64,000 bases of DNA from Azospirillum canadense (GTDB taxonomy: Bacteria; Pseudomonadota; Alphaproteobacteria; Azospirillales; Azospirillaceae): contig NZ_JAOQNG010000001.1 of NCBI RefSeq assembly GCF_025961225.1, positions 905,001 to 969,000 on the forward strand. Reading direction: 5' to 3'. The position numbers and the translations under genes are program-made. Every line of letters starts with the position of its first letter. The first letter of the stretch is position 1. The notes beneath the pieces are model-generated. The model was not told the DNA's origin. It was given only the letters and a program-made list of their open reading frames with translations, and searched no databases. Below are positions 34,038-42,062 of the stretch, in pieces.

Positions 34038-34430
34038 TTACACCGGCTCGCGCGCCGGTTTCGTCTTGCGCGCACCCTTCAGGGCGGTGGCCCGCGCCGC
34101 GGCGGCCAATGCCGGCCGTGCCCAGAGCATCAGTTCCTCCGGCTCGTCCAGGGCCGATTCGGGCGGCGGGTAATAGGCGAGGGTGATGGGCTTGTCGCCA
34201 GAAGATTTAGCGGACGACGGCTTGAAGGGGCGCAAGCCAAGCGCCTCGTAATCGGCGCGGTTGCCCTCGTCCGCCTTGAAGTACAGCACCTCGTCCGCGA
34301 CGATGGCGAAGAACAGCCCGTCGCAATAGAGGCCGTAGCCGCCGAACATGCGGCGAACCGCCAGATCGCCCAACGGCGCCAGTGACTCGCACACCATCTG
34401 CACGAAATCGCTGAGCGGCGCCGGGGCCAT
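34038..34430 (-). CDS. TfoX N-terminal domain protein
   Basis: 130 aa. Residues 10-100 match the TfoX/Sxy N-terminal domain (LGDLAVRRMFGGYGLYCDGL, FFAIVADEVLYFKADEGNR, ITLAYYPPPESALDEPEEL). The C-terminus is a basic Ala-rich tail. The C-terminal TfoX domain of gamma-proteobacterial competence regulators is absent, so a competence role is not implied. Same strand as sspB, 27 bp downstream of its stop. Confidence 0.88.
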   Translation of the reverse strand: MAPAPLSDFVQMVCESLAPLGDLAVRRMFGGYGLYCDGLFFAIVADEVLYFKADEGNRADYEALGLRPFKPSSAKSSGDKPITLAYYPPPESALDEPEELMLWARPALAAAARATALKGARKTKPAREPV

Positions 34431-34457
34431 GGGCGGCGGTATCCTGTGAGAGGGTGG

Positions 34458-35039
34458 TTACTTCTTGCGGAAGGCGTCCAGCGCCACGACTTCGCCGCGC
34501 TTCGGCTCCTCGGCCGGGGCGGTGTCGTTCTTGTCCGCGTCGGCCTTGCCCGCGTCGGACTTCACGGTATCGGTCTTCGCCAGCTTGGCGATGGTCGGCT
34601 TGGCGCCATCGCGGGCCGGACCGTCCTTACGTTCCGGCGCCTCGCGCGTCGGCAGGGCGGCGACCTCGGCCGATTCGGCCGGCGCCGCGGGCTGGAACTG
34701 CAGCGCGAAGTTCACCGACGGGTCGGCGAAGGTGGTGATGGCGGCGTAGGGGATGACCAGACGCTCATGCACGTTGTTGAAGCTCAGCGTCACCTCGAAA
34801 TGATCGTCCAGAGCCTCCAGCCCATAATACTGGTACTGGATCACGATGGTCATTTCGTTGGGATACTGCGCGGCCAGATATTCCGGGATGTCGACGCCCG
34901 GAAAGGCGGTGCGGAACGTCAGGTAGAAGTGGTGATTGCCGGGGAGCCCGCGGTCGGTGACTTGACGAAGCGCGTCACGGACGACGCCGCGCAAGGCGGA
35001 TTCGACCATGCGGTCATAACGCAACTGCTCTCTCGGCAT
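34458..35039 (-). CDS. sspB: SspB-type ClpXP adaptor for ssrA-tagged proteins
   Basis: 193 aa. The N-terminal 120 residues are the alphaproteobacterial SspB peptide-binding domain (LPGNHHFYLTFRTAFPGVDI, YPNEMTIVIQYQYYGLEALD, VTLSFNNVHERLVIPY). A low-complexity Ala/Lys/Asp linker follows, then the tail GEVVALDAFRKK, the ClpX-binding type motif. It delivers tmRNA-tagged proteins to ClpXP. The gene lies immediately downstream of ssrA on the same strand. ATG 35039 is preferred; TTG 35063 is in frame. Confidence 0.94.
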   Translation of the reverse strand: MPREQLRYDRMVESALRGVVRDALRQVTDRGLPGNHHFYLTFRTAFPGVDIPEYLAAQYPNEMTIVIQYQYYGLEALDDHFEVTLSFNNVHERLVIPYAAITTFADPSVNFALQFQPAAPAESAEVAALPTREAPERKDGPARDGAKPTIAKLAKTDTVKSDAGKADADKNDTAPAEEPKRGEVVALDAFRKK

Positions 35040-35060
35040 TCTTGGGCGGGTCCTTAACGC

Positions 35061-35101
35061 CAAAAAGGAAGGTGTGGGCCTTCTGTTGCTAGGCGGCCCA
35101 C
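35061..35101 (-). terminator. Terminator of ssrA
   Basis: Reading leftward: GTGGGCC (35101-35095), 14-nt loop, GGCCCAC (35080-35074), then CTTCCTTTTT. It separates ssrA from sspB, though read-through could reach sspB. Confidence 0.75.
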
Positions 35102-35408
35102 GGCCCCACCCTCAGGTGCTACCCATCGGGGATTGATTTCGGTCAGTTACCGCGGTTAGGCGGCAACGGCGACCGGAGCAACGTTGTCGTTGGCAACTAT
35201 TGCAATGGCCCGATAACGGCGGAACCATGCCGAGCGAAGACCATGCCTTTACCACGCGTGTCGATCCTATTTCGCCCCCAACGAACCCGTTCCCAAAGGC
35301 CAACACCTGAGAGGACGGTGGTTTGTTTGGTGGAGGCGCCGGGTACCGCCCCCGGGTCCACAACGCTTATTCCGCAAGGCGTTTATCGCCGTAGTCGGTG
35401 CGACCGAC
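35102..35408 (-). ncRNA. ssrA: Two-piece (permuted) tmRNA
   Basis: The minus strand carries the permuted alphaproteobacterial layout. The acceptor piece comes first and ends CGCCTCCACCA (35338-35328), preceded by a T-arm CCGGG/CCCGG whose loop is GGCGGTA. After a spacer, the coding piece begins at 35279 with GGGGGCG, which pairs over 7 bp with CGCCTCC, followed by the conserved GGATCGAC. The tag ORF at 35194-35156 encodes ANDNVAPVAVAA and a TAA stop. Processing into two RNAs is inferred from the family. The 5' end is estimated from the promoter. Confidence 0.93.
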
Positions 35409-35414
35409 GGGCCT

Positions 35415-35443
35415 AATATAGGCCCTTCGTCCCAGCATTGAAA
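35415..35443 (-). promoter_or_regulatory. ssrA promoter
   Basis: TTTCAA (-35, 35443-35438), 17-nt spacer, TATATT (-10, 35420-35415) on the minus strand, placed about 75 nt before the acceptor CCA end. Confidence 0.6.
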
Positions 35444-35541
35444 GGGGCCATCGAACGGGAGAGTCCGGAGAATCTGAAAGGAGATGACGGGACAACCGCC
35501 CGGACGTAGAGTGCGGCCCGCATTCAGTTCCCGGAGTACCC

Positions 35542-36480
35542 ATGCCGATCACGCCCGATCAGCGCGCCGAGATCGACCGCCTGCGCGCCGTCACCGCCAC
35601 CACCCGCCGCGCCACCGTCCCGGCCCTGGAGGAGATCCTCTACGAGCCGATCGAGGTCCTGGACCACGGATTCGTGCGCGTCATCGACTATATGGGCGAC
35701 GATTCGGCCGTCGTTCAGGCGGCACGCGTGTCCTACGGCAAGGGCACCAAGAAGGTCACGGAGGACGCCGGCCTCATCAAGTACCTGATGCGGCACCGCC
35801 ACTCGACCCCGTTCGAGATGTGCGAGATGAAGTTCCACGTCAAGCTGCCGATCTTCGTCGCGCGGCAGTGGATCCGCCACCGCACGGCGAACGTGAACGA
35901 GTATTCCGCGCGCTACTCCATCCTCGACCGCGAGTTCTACATCCCGGCGCCCGAGAACCTGGGCGCCCAGGCCGTCGTCAACCGTCAGGGCCGCGGCGAC
36001 GTGCTGCAGGGCGACGAGGCCGCGTCGGTGATGAAGCTGCTGCGCGACGACGCGGAGGCCGTCTACTCCCATTACGAGGAGATGCTGAACCACCGCGAGG
36101 ATGGCACGACCATCGAGGAGGGGCGCCAGGGTCTGGCCCGCGAGCTGGCGCGCATGAACCTGACGCTGAACTATTACACGCAGTGGTATTGGAAGGTCGA
36201 TCTCCACAACCTTCTGCACTTCCTGTCGCTGCGCGCCGACCCGCACGCCCAGTACGAGATCCGCGTCTACGCGGAGGCCATGCTGGACGTGGTAAAGCGC
36301 TGGGTCCCGGCGGTGTTCGAGGCTTTCAGCGAGTACCGGCTGGGCGGCACGCACGTCTCCAAGACCGGGCTGGAGGTGGTCAAGCGCCTGCTGGCCGGCG
36401 AGCCTGTGACGCAGGAGACCAGCGGCCTGTCCAAGCGCGAGTGGCGGGAGCTGATGGACCAGCTCGGCCGCGCCGAATAA
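35542..36480 (+). CDS. thyX: FAD-dependent thymidylate synthase
   Basis: 312 aa; makes dTMP from dUMP with methylene-tetrahydrofolate and NADPH, using FAD. The signature R-H-R-x7-S is visible as [11 protein letters not shown] (about 111), preceded by [37 protein letters not shown] and [20 protein letters not shown] are typical. CGGAG precedes the ATG. 27 bp separate it from the next gene. Confidence 0.97.
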   Translation: MPITPDQRAEIDRLRAVTATTRRATVPALEEILYEPIEVLDHGFVRVIDYMGDDSAVVQAARVSYGKGTKKVTEDAGLIKYLMRHRHSTPFEMCEMKFHVKLPIFVARQWIRHRTANVNEYSARYSILDREFYIPAPENLGAQAVVNRQGRGDVLQGDEAASVMKLLRDDAEAVYSHYEEMLNHREDGTTIEEGRQGLARELARMNLTLNYYTQWYWKVDLHNLLHFLSLRADPHAQYEIRVYAEAMLDVVKRWVPAVFEAFSEYRLGGTHVSKTGLEVVKRLLAGEPVTQETSGLSKREWRELMDQLGRAE

Positions 36481-36507
36481 TAACCCACGAACGCCCGGAA
36501 CACCGCC

Positions 36508-38403
36508 ATGACCCCACACGAGGCCGACGCACGCCACCGCCAAGGCCTTCTCGCCGCCCAGGCCGGGCGGTTCGAGGAGGCGATGGAGTTGATCGGGCAG
36601 GCGATCGCCGCCTATCCGACGGTGCCCGCCTGGTGGGCCAACTACGGCCTCGTCATGGAAAGCCTGGGCGACGTGGCGGGGGCGGCCAACGCCTACGCCG
36701 GCGCGCTGAACCTTGACCCGGCGCTCGATCACGCCATGGACGGGCTGCTCGCCATGGCGGAGGCGGTGCGCCGGGCCGGCGACTCGGCCCGCGCGGAGGC
36801 CTTCTTCCGCCGGGCCATCGCGCTGAACCCCCGGACGCTGGCGGCGGTTGCCAACCTCGGCGTGCTGCTGCGCGCGCAAGCGCGGCGGGAGGAGGCGGTG
36901 GCCCTCTACCGGCGCGCCGGGCTGCTCGATCCGGGCAGCTGGATTCACCCCTACAACCTCGGCAACGCGCTGACCGAGCTGAACCGCTTCACCGAGGCGG
37001 ACCAAGCCTACCTCGCCGCTCTGGCGCGCGAGCCCGGCCGGGTCGAGGTGCGGGCCAACCGCGCCACCCGCGTGCTCGCCATGCAGGGCCGGGCGGAGGA
37101 GGCGCTGGCGGAGATCGAGGCGGTGCTGCAAACGCACCCCGACGTCGAGTCGCTGAACTCCTCCCGCCTCTACCTGATGCAGTTCGTGCCGTCGCTGACC
37201 ATGGAGACGGTGGCGCAGGCGCACGGCATGTGGGGCTCCCGGTATCGCCATGCGCCGGTTCCGGCGGTCGCGGCACCCGCGCCGAAGATCCGCATCGGCT
37301 ACGTGTCGCCCGATTTCCGCGCGCACCCCGTGGGATTTTTTCTGGAACCGGTGCTGGCGAACCACGACCGTTCGGCTTTCGAGATCGTCTGCTACGCCAA
37401 CACCGCCAACCCCGACTGGAAGACGGAGCGGCTGATGCCGCTGGCCGACGGCTGGGTCTGGACGCCGGGCATGGACGACGACGCGCTGGCCGCGCGCATC
37501 CAGGCGGACGGCATCCACATCCTGGTTGATCTTGCCGGCCACACCTTCGGCAACCGGCTGCCGGTCTTCGCGCGGCGCCCCGCGCCGGTGCAGGTCACCT
37601 GGGCCGGCTATGTCGGCAGCACCGGCCTGCCGGCCATGGACTATCTGATCTCCGACAGCCGGCAGAGCCCGGCGGGTGCCGACGGCTGGGCGACCGAGGC
37701 GATCGTGCGCATGCCCGATGGCTACGTCCCCTGGGCGCCGCCGGAAGACGCCCCGGCGGTCTCCCCGCTGCCGCTGGCCGCCCGCGGATACGCCACCTTC
37801 GGCTCCTTCAACGCCTTGCCCAAGCTGAACGAGCGGGTCGTCGCGCTGTGGGCGGAGGTGCTGAAGGCCGTTCCGGACTCCCGCCTGCTGCTGCGCACGC
37901 CGGGCTTTGAGGATCCGGGGACCGCGGCTCGCGTGACGGGCCTGTTCGAGCGCGCGGGCGTCGACCCGGCGCGGGTCGACCTGCTGCGCGGTGCCCCGCA
38001 CCGCGCCTTTCTGGCCGGCTACGCCGGGGTGGACGTGGCGCTGGACCCATTCCCGTACTCCGGCGGGCTGACGACGCTGGAGGCGCTGTGGATGGGCGTT
38101 CCGGTGGTGACGCTGGGCGGCGACCGCTTCTGCTCGCTCCATTCCGTGACGCACCTCGCCTCGGCGGGGCTGTCGGGACTGGTGGCGAGCGGGCCGGAGG
38201 ACTACGTCGCCAAGGCGGCTGGGCTGGTAGCCGACTCGGCGGGGCTGGCGCAATTGCGCGCCGGCCTGCGCGACCGCATGGCGGCATCCCCGACTCTGGA
38301 CGGCGCGCGCTTCACCCGCGCGTTGGAGGCGGCCTTCGGCATCATGTGGCAGCGCTTCCAGGAGGAGCAGGGGCGTGTGAGCTTCACGCTGAACTTCCAA
38401 TAG
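36508..38403 (+). CDS. TPR protein with O-GlcNAc-transferase-like (GT41) domain
   Basis: 631 aa, no signal peptide. Residues 1-225 contain about six TPRs (e.g. NPRTLAAVANLGVLLRAQ). The C-terminal part is the SPINDLY/OGT catalytic region: KIRIGYVSPDFRAHPVGFFL near 264, PAPVQVTWAGYVGSTGLPAM near 361, TFGSFNALPKLNERVVALWA near 430, DPFPYSGGLTTLEALWMGVP near 512 and RFCSLHSVTHLASAGL. Bacterial members often glycosylate flagellin or other proteins; the acceptor here is unknown. Confidence 0.9.
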   Translation: MTPHEADARHRQGLLAAQAGRFEEAMELIGQAIAAYPTVPAWWANYGLVMESLGDVAGAANAYAGALNLDPALDHAMDGLLAMAEAVRRAGDSARAEAFFRRAIALNPRTLAAVANLGVLLRAQARREEAVALYRRAGLLDPGSWIHPYNLGNALTELNRFTEADQAYLAALAREPGRVEVRANRATRVLAMQGRAEEALAEIEAVLQTHPDVESLNSSRLYLMQFVPSLTMETVAQAHGMWGSRYRHAPVPAVAAPAPKIRIGYVSPDFRAHPVGFFLEPVLANHDRSAFEIVCYANTANPDWKTERLMPLADGWVWTPGMDDDALAARIQADGIHILVDLAGHTFGNRLPVFARRPAPVQVTWAGYVGSTGLPAMDYLISDSRQSPAGADGWATEAIVRMPDGYVPWAPPEDAPAVSPLPLAARGYATFGSFNALPKLNERVVALWAEVLKAVPDSRLLLRTPGFEDPGTAARVTGLFERAGVDPARVDLLRGAPHRAFLAGYAGVDVALDPFPYSGGLTTLEALWMGVPVVTLGGDRFCSLHSVTHLASAGLSGLVASGPEDYVAKAAGLVADSAGLAQLRAGLRDRMAASPTLDGARFTRALEAAFGIMWQRFQEEQGRVSFTLNFQ

Positions 38404-38417
38404 GCAAGGGGCATCAA

Positions 38418-38483
38418 ACCACAGAGACACGGAGGCACAGAGATTCTTTGGTAAATCCCTCTGCGTCTCCGTGTCTCTGTGGT
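38418..38483. repeat. Long palindromic intergenic repeat (copy 2)
   Basis: 25-bp inverted repeat (38418-38442 and 38459-38483) with two mismatches and a 16-nt loop, containing ACCACAGAGACACGGAGGCA. Between convergent genes, like the related copy at 30270-30328. Confidence 0.9.
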
Positions 38484-38524
38484 GAGTCTCTCCATTCACC
38501 AGTGTTTTTCAGGATTATTAGCCG

Positions 38525-38902
38525 TTAAGCCCGCTCGGACCCCGGGGCGCCGGTGCTCCACAGCAGGCCCAGCACCACGCCCTTGCAGCGGGGCAGCAGC
38601 AGCATGGTCAGGACCAGGGTCAGCGCCGGCCAGATGGCGAAATGGACCCAGGCCTCGGGCTGGTAGCGCTGCTCCACTGACAGCAGCATCGGGATGACGA
38701 TGTGGCCGACGACCAGGATGGTCATCCAGGGCGGGGCGTCGTCGGCGCGGAAATGGCCGAAGGCTTCGCCGCAGTGGGCGCACTGGTCCACCGGCTTCAG
38801 GTAGCTCTTCAGCAGCCGTCCGCGCCCGCAAGCCGGGCAGCAGCCCATCAGCCCGCGGAACGCCGCCGACAGCTTCGATCGCGCCCCGTAATCCACAGCC
38901 AT
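38525..38902 (-). CDS. DUF983 membrane protein
   Basis: 125 aa. An N-terminal zinc-ribbon-like part (CCPACGRGRLL ... CAHCGEAFGH) is followed by two transmembrane helices (MTILVVGHIVIPMLLSV and FAIWPALTLVLTMLLLP). This matches DUF983, function unknown, common in alphaproteobacteria. ATG 38902 has AAGG 8 nt upstream; ATG 38935 would add 11 residues but lacks a site. Confidence 0.85.
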   Translation of the reverse strand: MAVDYGARSKLSAAFRGLMGCCPACGRGRLLKSYLKPVDQCAHCGEAFGHFRADDAPPWMTILVVGHIVIPMLLSVEQRYQPEAWVHFAIWPALTLVLTMLLLPRCKGVVLGLLWSTGAPGSERA

Positions 38903-38957
38903 TCCCGTCGCCTTTGTGTTCGTGCCGCCGTCCATAAGGGAAGGGTAGGCCGATTGT

Positions 38958-39134
38958 TCAGGGAACGGAAGGCTTTGCCGCGCGCGCAGCCTCGGCGCGG
39001 CGTGCGATGTTCTCCAGCCGCATCTGCAATTCATGGGCGCACAGGGCATGGGCGGCTGCCCGCGCCTCGGCCTGGATGTCGGCGATGGCCTCCTCCAACT
39101 CGCGGATTCGGGCCTCGCGGGGGTCTTCGCTCAT
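38958..39134 (-). CDS. Small coiled-coil protein
   Basis: 58 aa, Glu/Arg/Ala-rich and almost entirely helical with heptad character (EARIRELEEAIADIQAEARA). Not recognised. GGAG lies 10 nt before the ATG. Overlapped only by shadow frames. It could be a real small protein cotranscribed with the DUF983 gene 55 bp downstream. Confidence 0.5.
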   Translation of the reverse strand: MSEDPREARIRELEEAIADIQAEARAAAHALCAHELQMRLENIARRAEAARAAKPSVP

Positions 39135-39215
39135 CGGGTGCGCTCTCCCGGCAGTTGACGGACCGGCCTGTTGGCGTCTACGGGATGGGCAACCACTCCC
39201 GGTGAGGTTGGAGCC

Positions 39216-40193
39216 ATGAAGATCACCCGCCTGTTCCTTGCCGCCGCGGCGGTCTCCACTGCGGCCATCGCGCTCGCGACCTCCGTCGCGCAGGCGCAGA
39301 CCAAGACCGTCGCCATCACCGCCATCGTCGAGCATCCGGCGCTGGACGCCACCCGCGACGGCGTGGTCGACGCGCTGAAGGCGGCGGGCTTCACGCCCGG
39401 CCAGAACCTGAAGGTCGACTATCAGAGCGCCCAAGGCAACCCCGCGACCGCCGCGCAGATCGCGCGCCAGTTCGTCGGAGCCCGCCCGGACGTGATCGTG
39501 CCGATCTCCACGCCGTCGGCACAGGCCGTCGCCGCCTCCACCCGCGACATCCCCGTGGTCTTCACCGCGGTGACCGACCCGGTCGGCGCCCAGCTGGTCA
39601 AGAGCATGGACAAGCCCGGCGGCAACATCACCGGCGTGTCGGACATGGCCCCGGTCGGTGAGCATGTCGCCCTGATCCGTGAGATCGTGCCGTCGGTGAA
39701 GCGCGTCGGCGTACTCTACAACCCCGGTGAGCCGAACTCCGTCTCGCTGGTGAAGGCGCTGAAGGAGGAAGCCGCGAAGGCCGGCCTGATCGTGACCGAG
39801 GCGACGGCGACCAAGTCGGCCGACGCCCAGCAGGCCGCCCGCAGCCTCGTCGGCAAGGTGGACGCGGTCTACATCCCGCTGGACAACACGGTCGTGTCGG
39901 CGCTGGAAAGCGTGATCGCGGTCGGCCAGCAGGCCAAGCTGCCGATCTTCTCCGCCGACACTGACAGCGTGGCGCGCGGCACGGTGGCCTCCATCGGCTT
40001 CGATTACCGCCAAGTCGGCCGCCAGACCGGCGAGGTCGTGGCCCGCGTCCTGAAGGGCGAGAAGCCGGGCGACATCCCGGCCATCCACGCCAAGGGAACC
40101 GACCTGTTCGTGAACCCGAAGTCCGCCGCCGCCATGGGCGTCACCATCCCCGCGGCGGTGACCCAGCGCGCGACCAAGGTGGTTGGGCAGTAA
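39216..40193 (+). CDS. ABC transporter substrate-binding protein (ABC_sub_bind family)
   Basis: 325 aa, with an N-terminal signal peptide (FLAAAAVSTAAIALATSVAQ then A-QTK). The mature protein has two Rossmann-like lobes with family motifs HPALDATRDGVVDALKAAGF, GNPATAAQIARQFVGARPDV, AVTDPVGAQLV, GVLYNPGEPNSV and a final FVNPKSAAAMGVTIP. In Firmicutes related TrpX proteins bind tryptophan; the ligand here is not predictable. Permease and ATPase follow. Confidence 0.93.
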   Translation: MKITRLFLAAAAVSTAAIALATSVAQAQTKTVAITAIVEHPALDATRDGVVDALKAAGFTPGQNLKVDYQSAQGNPATAAQIARQFVGARPDVIVPISTPSAQAVAASTRDIPVVFTAVTDPVGAQLVKSMDKPGGNITGVSDMAPVGEHVALIREIVPSVKRVGVLYNPGEPNSVSLVKALKEEAAKAGLIVTEATATKSADAQQAARSLVGKVDAVYIPLDNTVVSALESVIAVGQQAKLPIFSADTDSVARGTVASIGFDYRQVGRQTGEVVARVLKGEKPGDIPAIHAKGTDLFVNPKSAAAMGVTIPAAVTQRATKVVGQ

Positions 40194-40225
40194 GCTGTTG
40201 ATTGTTTGAAGGGAGTTCCTGAGCT

Positions 40226-40314
40226 GGGCCCCCACCCTAACCCTCCCCCACTTCGCGGGGGAGGGGACCTCTCCTCCCTCCGTCGAAGATGGGGGAGGTC
40301 GGGAGGGGGGCCCG
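40226..40314. repeat. Composite palindromic element inside the ABC transporter operon
   Basis: An outer pairing of GGGCCCCC with GGGGGCCC encloses a hairpin CCCTCCCCC/GGGGGAGGG (40241-40249 and 40257-40265) and a second imperfect one. It separates the binding-protein gene from the permease gene and could reduce or stabilise downstream mRNA. Confidence 0.7.
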
Positions 40315-40338
40315 ACGCGTGAACCCCAAGGACCACAA

Positions 40339-41250
40339 ATGAGTGAAATAGCCTTCTTCGGGGCGGTCGAGATCGGGCTGGTGTACGCGCTGGTCGCTCT
40401 TGGCGTGTACCTGTCGTTCCGCGTGCTGGACTTCCCCGACCTGACGGTGGACGGCAGCTTCCCGCTGGGTGCCGCGGTCTGCGCCACGCTGCTCGTCGCC
40501 GGGGTGAACCCGTGGCTCGCCAGCCTCGCCGCCGCGCTGGCCGGCGCGGTCGCCGGGCTGGTGACCGCGACGCTGAACGTGCGCTTCAAGATCCTGCACC
40601 TGCTGGCCAGCATCCTGACCATGATCGCGCTGTTCTCGGTGAACCTGCGCGTCATGGGACGGCCGAACGTGGCGCTGCTGATGCAGGACACGGTGCTGAC
40701 GCCCTTCTACGGCCTGGGCCTGCCGGACCATGTCGTGCGGCCGCTGGTCGTGGCGGTCGTCGTGGTGGCGGTCGTAATCCTGCTCGCCCGCTTCCTGAGC
40801 AGCGAGTTCGGCCTCGCCATGCGGGCCACCGGCGTGAACGCGCGGATGGCGCGGGCGCAGGGGGTGGAGACAGATTTCCACATCTACACCGGCATGGCCC
40901 TGTCGAACGGGCTCTGCGCGCTGGCCGGCGCGCTGTTCGCGCAGACCAACGGCTTCGCCGACGTGACCACCGGCATCGGCACCATCGTCGTCGGCCTCGC
41001 CGCCGTGATCGTGGGCGAGACGGTGCTGCCCGCGCGCGCCATGCTGTGGGCGCTGGTCGGCTGCGTGGTCGGCTCGATCCTCTACCGGCTTGCCGTGCAG
41101 CTGGCGCTGTCGGCCGACGCGATCGGCCTCCAGGCTTCCGACCTGAACCTCGTCACGGCGGTGCTGGTCGCGGTGGCGCTGATCCTGCCGCGCCTGCGTC
41201 TGAAAGCGGCGCTCAAAAGGGAGCAGCCAAAGGGAGTGGTTGGGCGATGA
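40339..41250 (+). CDS. ABC transporter permease
   Basis: 303 aa with about eight to nine hydrophobic helices. Family landmarks of the BPD_transp_2-like permeases: LTVDGSFPLGAAVCATLL near the start, FKILHLLASILTMIALFSVN, LAMRATGVNARMARAQGV (the cytoplasmic coupling loop) and IGTIVVGLAAVIVGETVLP. It pairs with the ABC_sub_bind protein upstream. Its stop overlaps the ATPase start (ATGA). Confidence 0.93.
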   Translation: MSEIAFFGAVEIGLVYALVALGVYLSFRVLDFPDLTVDGSFPLGAAVCATLLVAGVNPWLASLAAALAGAVAGLVTATLNVRFKILHLLASILTMIALFSVNLRVMGRPNVALLMQDTVLTPFYGLGLPDHVVRPLVVAVVVVAVVILLARFLSSEFGLAMRATGVNARMARAQGVETDFHIYTGMALSNGLCALAGALFAQTNGFADVTTGIGTIVVGLAAVIVGETVLPARAMLWALVGCVVGSILYRLAVQLALSADAIGLQASDLNLVTAVLVAVALILPRLRLKAALKREQPKGVVGR

Positions 41251-42044
41251 TCACCGTCAACGGCATCCATGTCACCTTCGGCCGCGGCACGCCGCTGGAG
41301 AAGCACGCCCTGCGTGGCGTCGACCTGACCATCCCGGAGGGGCAGTTCGTCACCGTCATCGGCTCCAACGGGGCCGGCAAGTCCACCTTCCTCGGCGCGT
41401 TGGCCGGCGACGTGATCGCAGAGAGCGGCAGCATCGCCATCGACGGCACCGACGTGACCAAGTGGGCGACTCCGAAGCGCGCCTCCCTGGTCGCCCGCGT
41501 CTTCCAGGATCCCATGGTCGGCAGCTGCACCGCCCTGACCATCGAGGAGAACATGGCTCTGGCCGCCGCGCGCGGGCGCAAGCGTGGCCTTGGCTTTGCG
41601 CTGAGCGGCGACCGCCGCCGGCACTTCCGCGACCGCATCGCGGAGCTTGGGCTGGGGCTGGAGAGCCGGCTGCACGACCGCATGGGCCTGCTGTCCGGCG
41701 GCCAGCGGCAGGCGGTCAGCCTGCTGATGGCGACTCTGGCCGGCTCCAAGATCCTGCTGCTGGACGAGCATACGGCCGCACTCGACCCCGGCACGGCGGA
41801 GTTCGTGCTGGGCCTGACCCGGCGCATCGTGCAGGAGAACCGGCTGACCACGCTGATGGTCACCCACTCCATGCGGCAGGCGCTGGACTATGGCGACCGC
41901 ACGGTGATGCTGCACGAGGGTAAGATCGTCCTGGACGTCTCCGGCGAGCAGCGCGCCGGGCTGGACGTGCCGCACCTGCTGGCCCTGTTCGCCCGCCAAC
42001 GCGGTGGGGAGGAGATCGCCGACGACAGCCTGCTGATCGGCTGA
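41247..42044 (+). CDS. ABC transporter ATP-binding protein
   Basis: 265 aa. Walker A GSNGAGKST (about 39-47), Q-loop in VFQDP, signature LSGGQRQ, Walker B ILLLDEH (the usual catalytic Glu, then His rather than Pro/Thr), and the switch His in MVTHSMRQA. Overlaps the permease gene by 4 nt, so it energises that importer. Confidence 0.96.
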   Translation: MITVNGIHVTFGRGTPLEKHALRGVDLTIPEGQFVTVIGSNGAGKSTFLGALAGDVIAESGSIAIDGTDVTKWATPKRASLVARVFQDPMVGSCTALTIEENMALAAARGRKRGLGFALSGDRRRHFRDRIAELGLGLESRLHDRMGLLSGGQRQAVSLLMATLAGSKILLLDEHTAALDPGTAEFVLGLTRRIVQENRLTTLMVTHSMRQALDYGDRTVMLHEGKIVLDVSGEQRAGLDVPHLLALFARQRGGEEIADDSLLIG

Positions 42045-42062
42045 AGACACGCGCGGCTGGGC

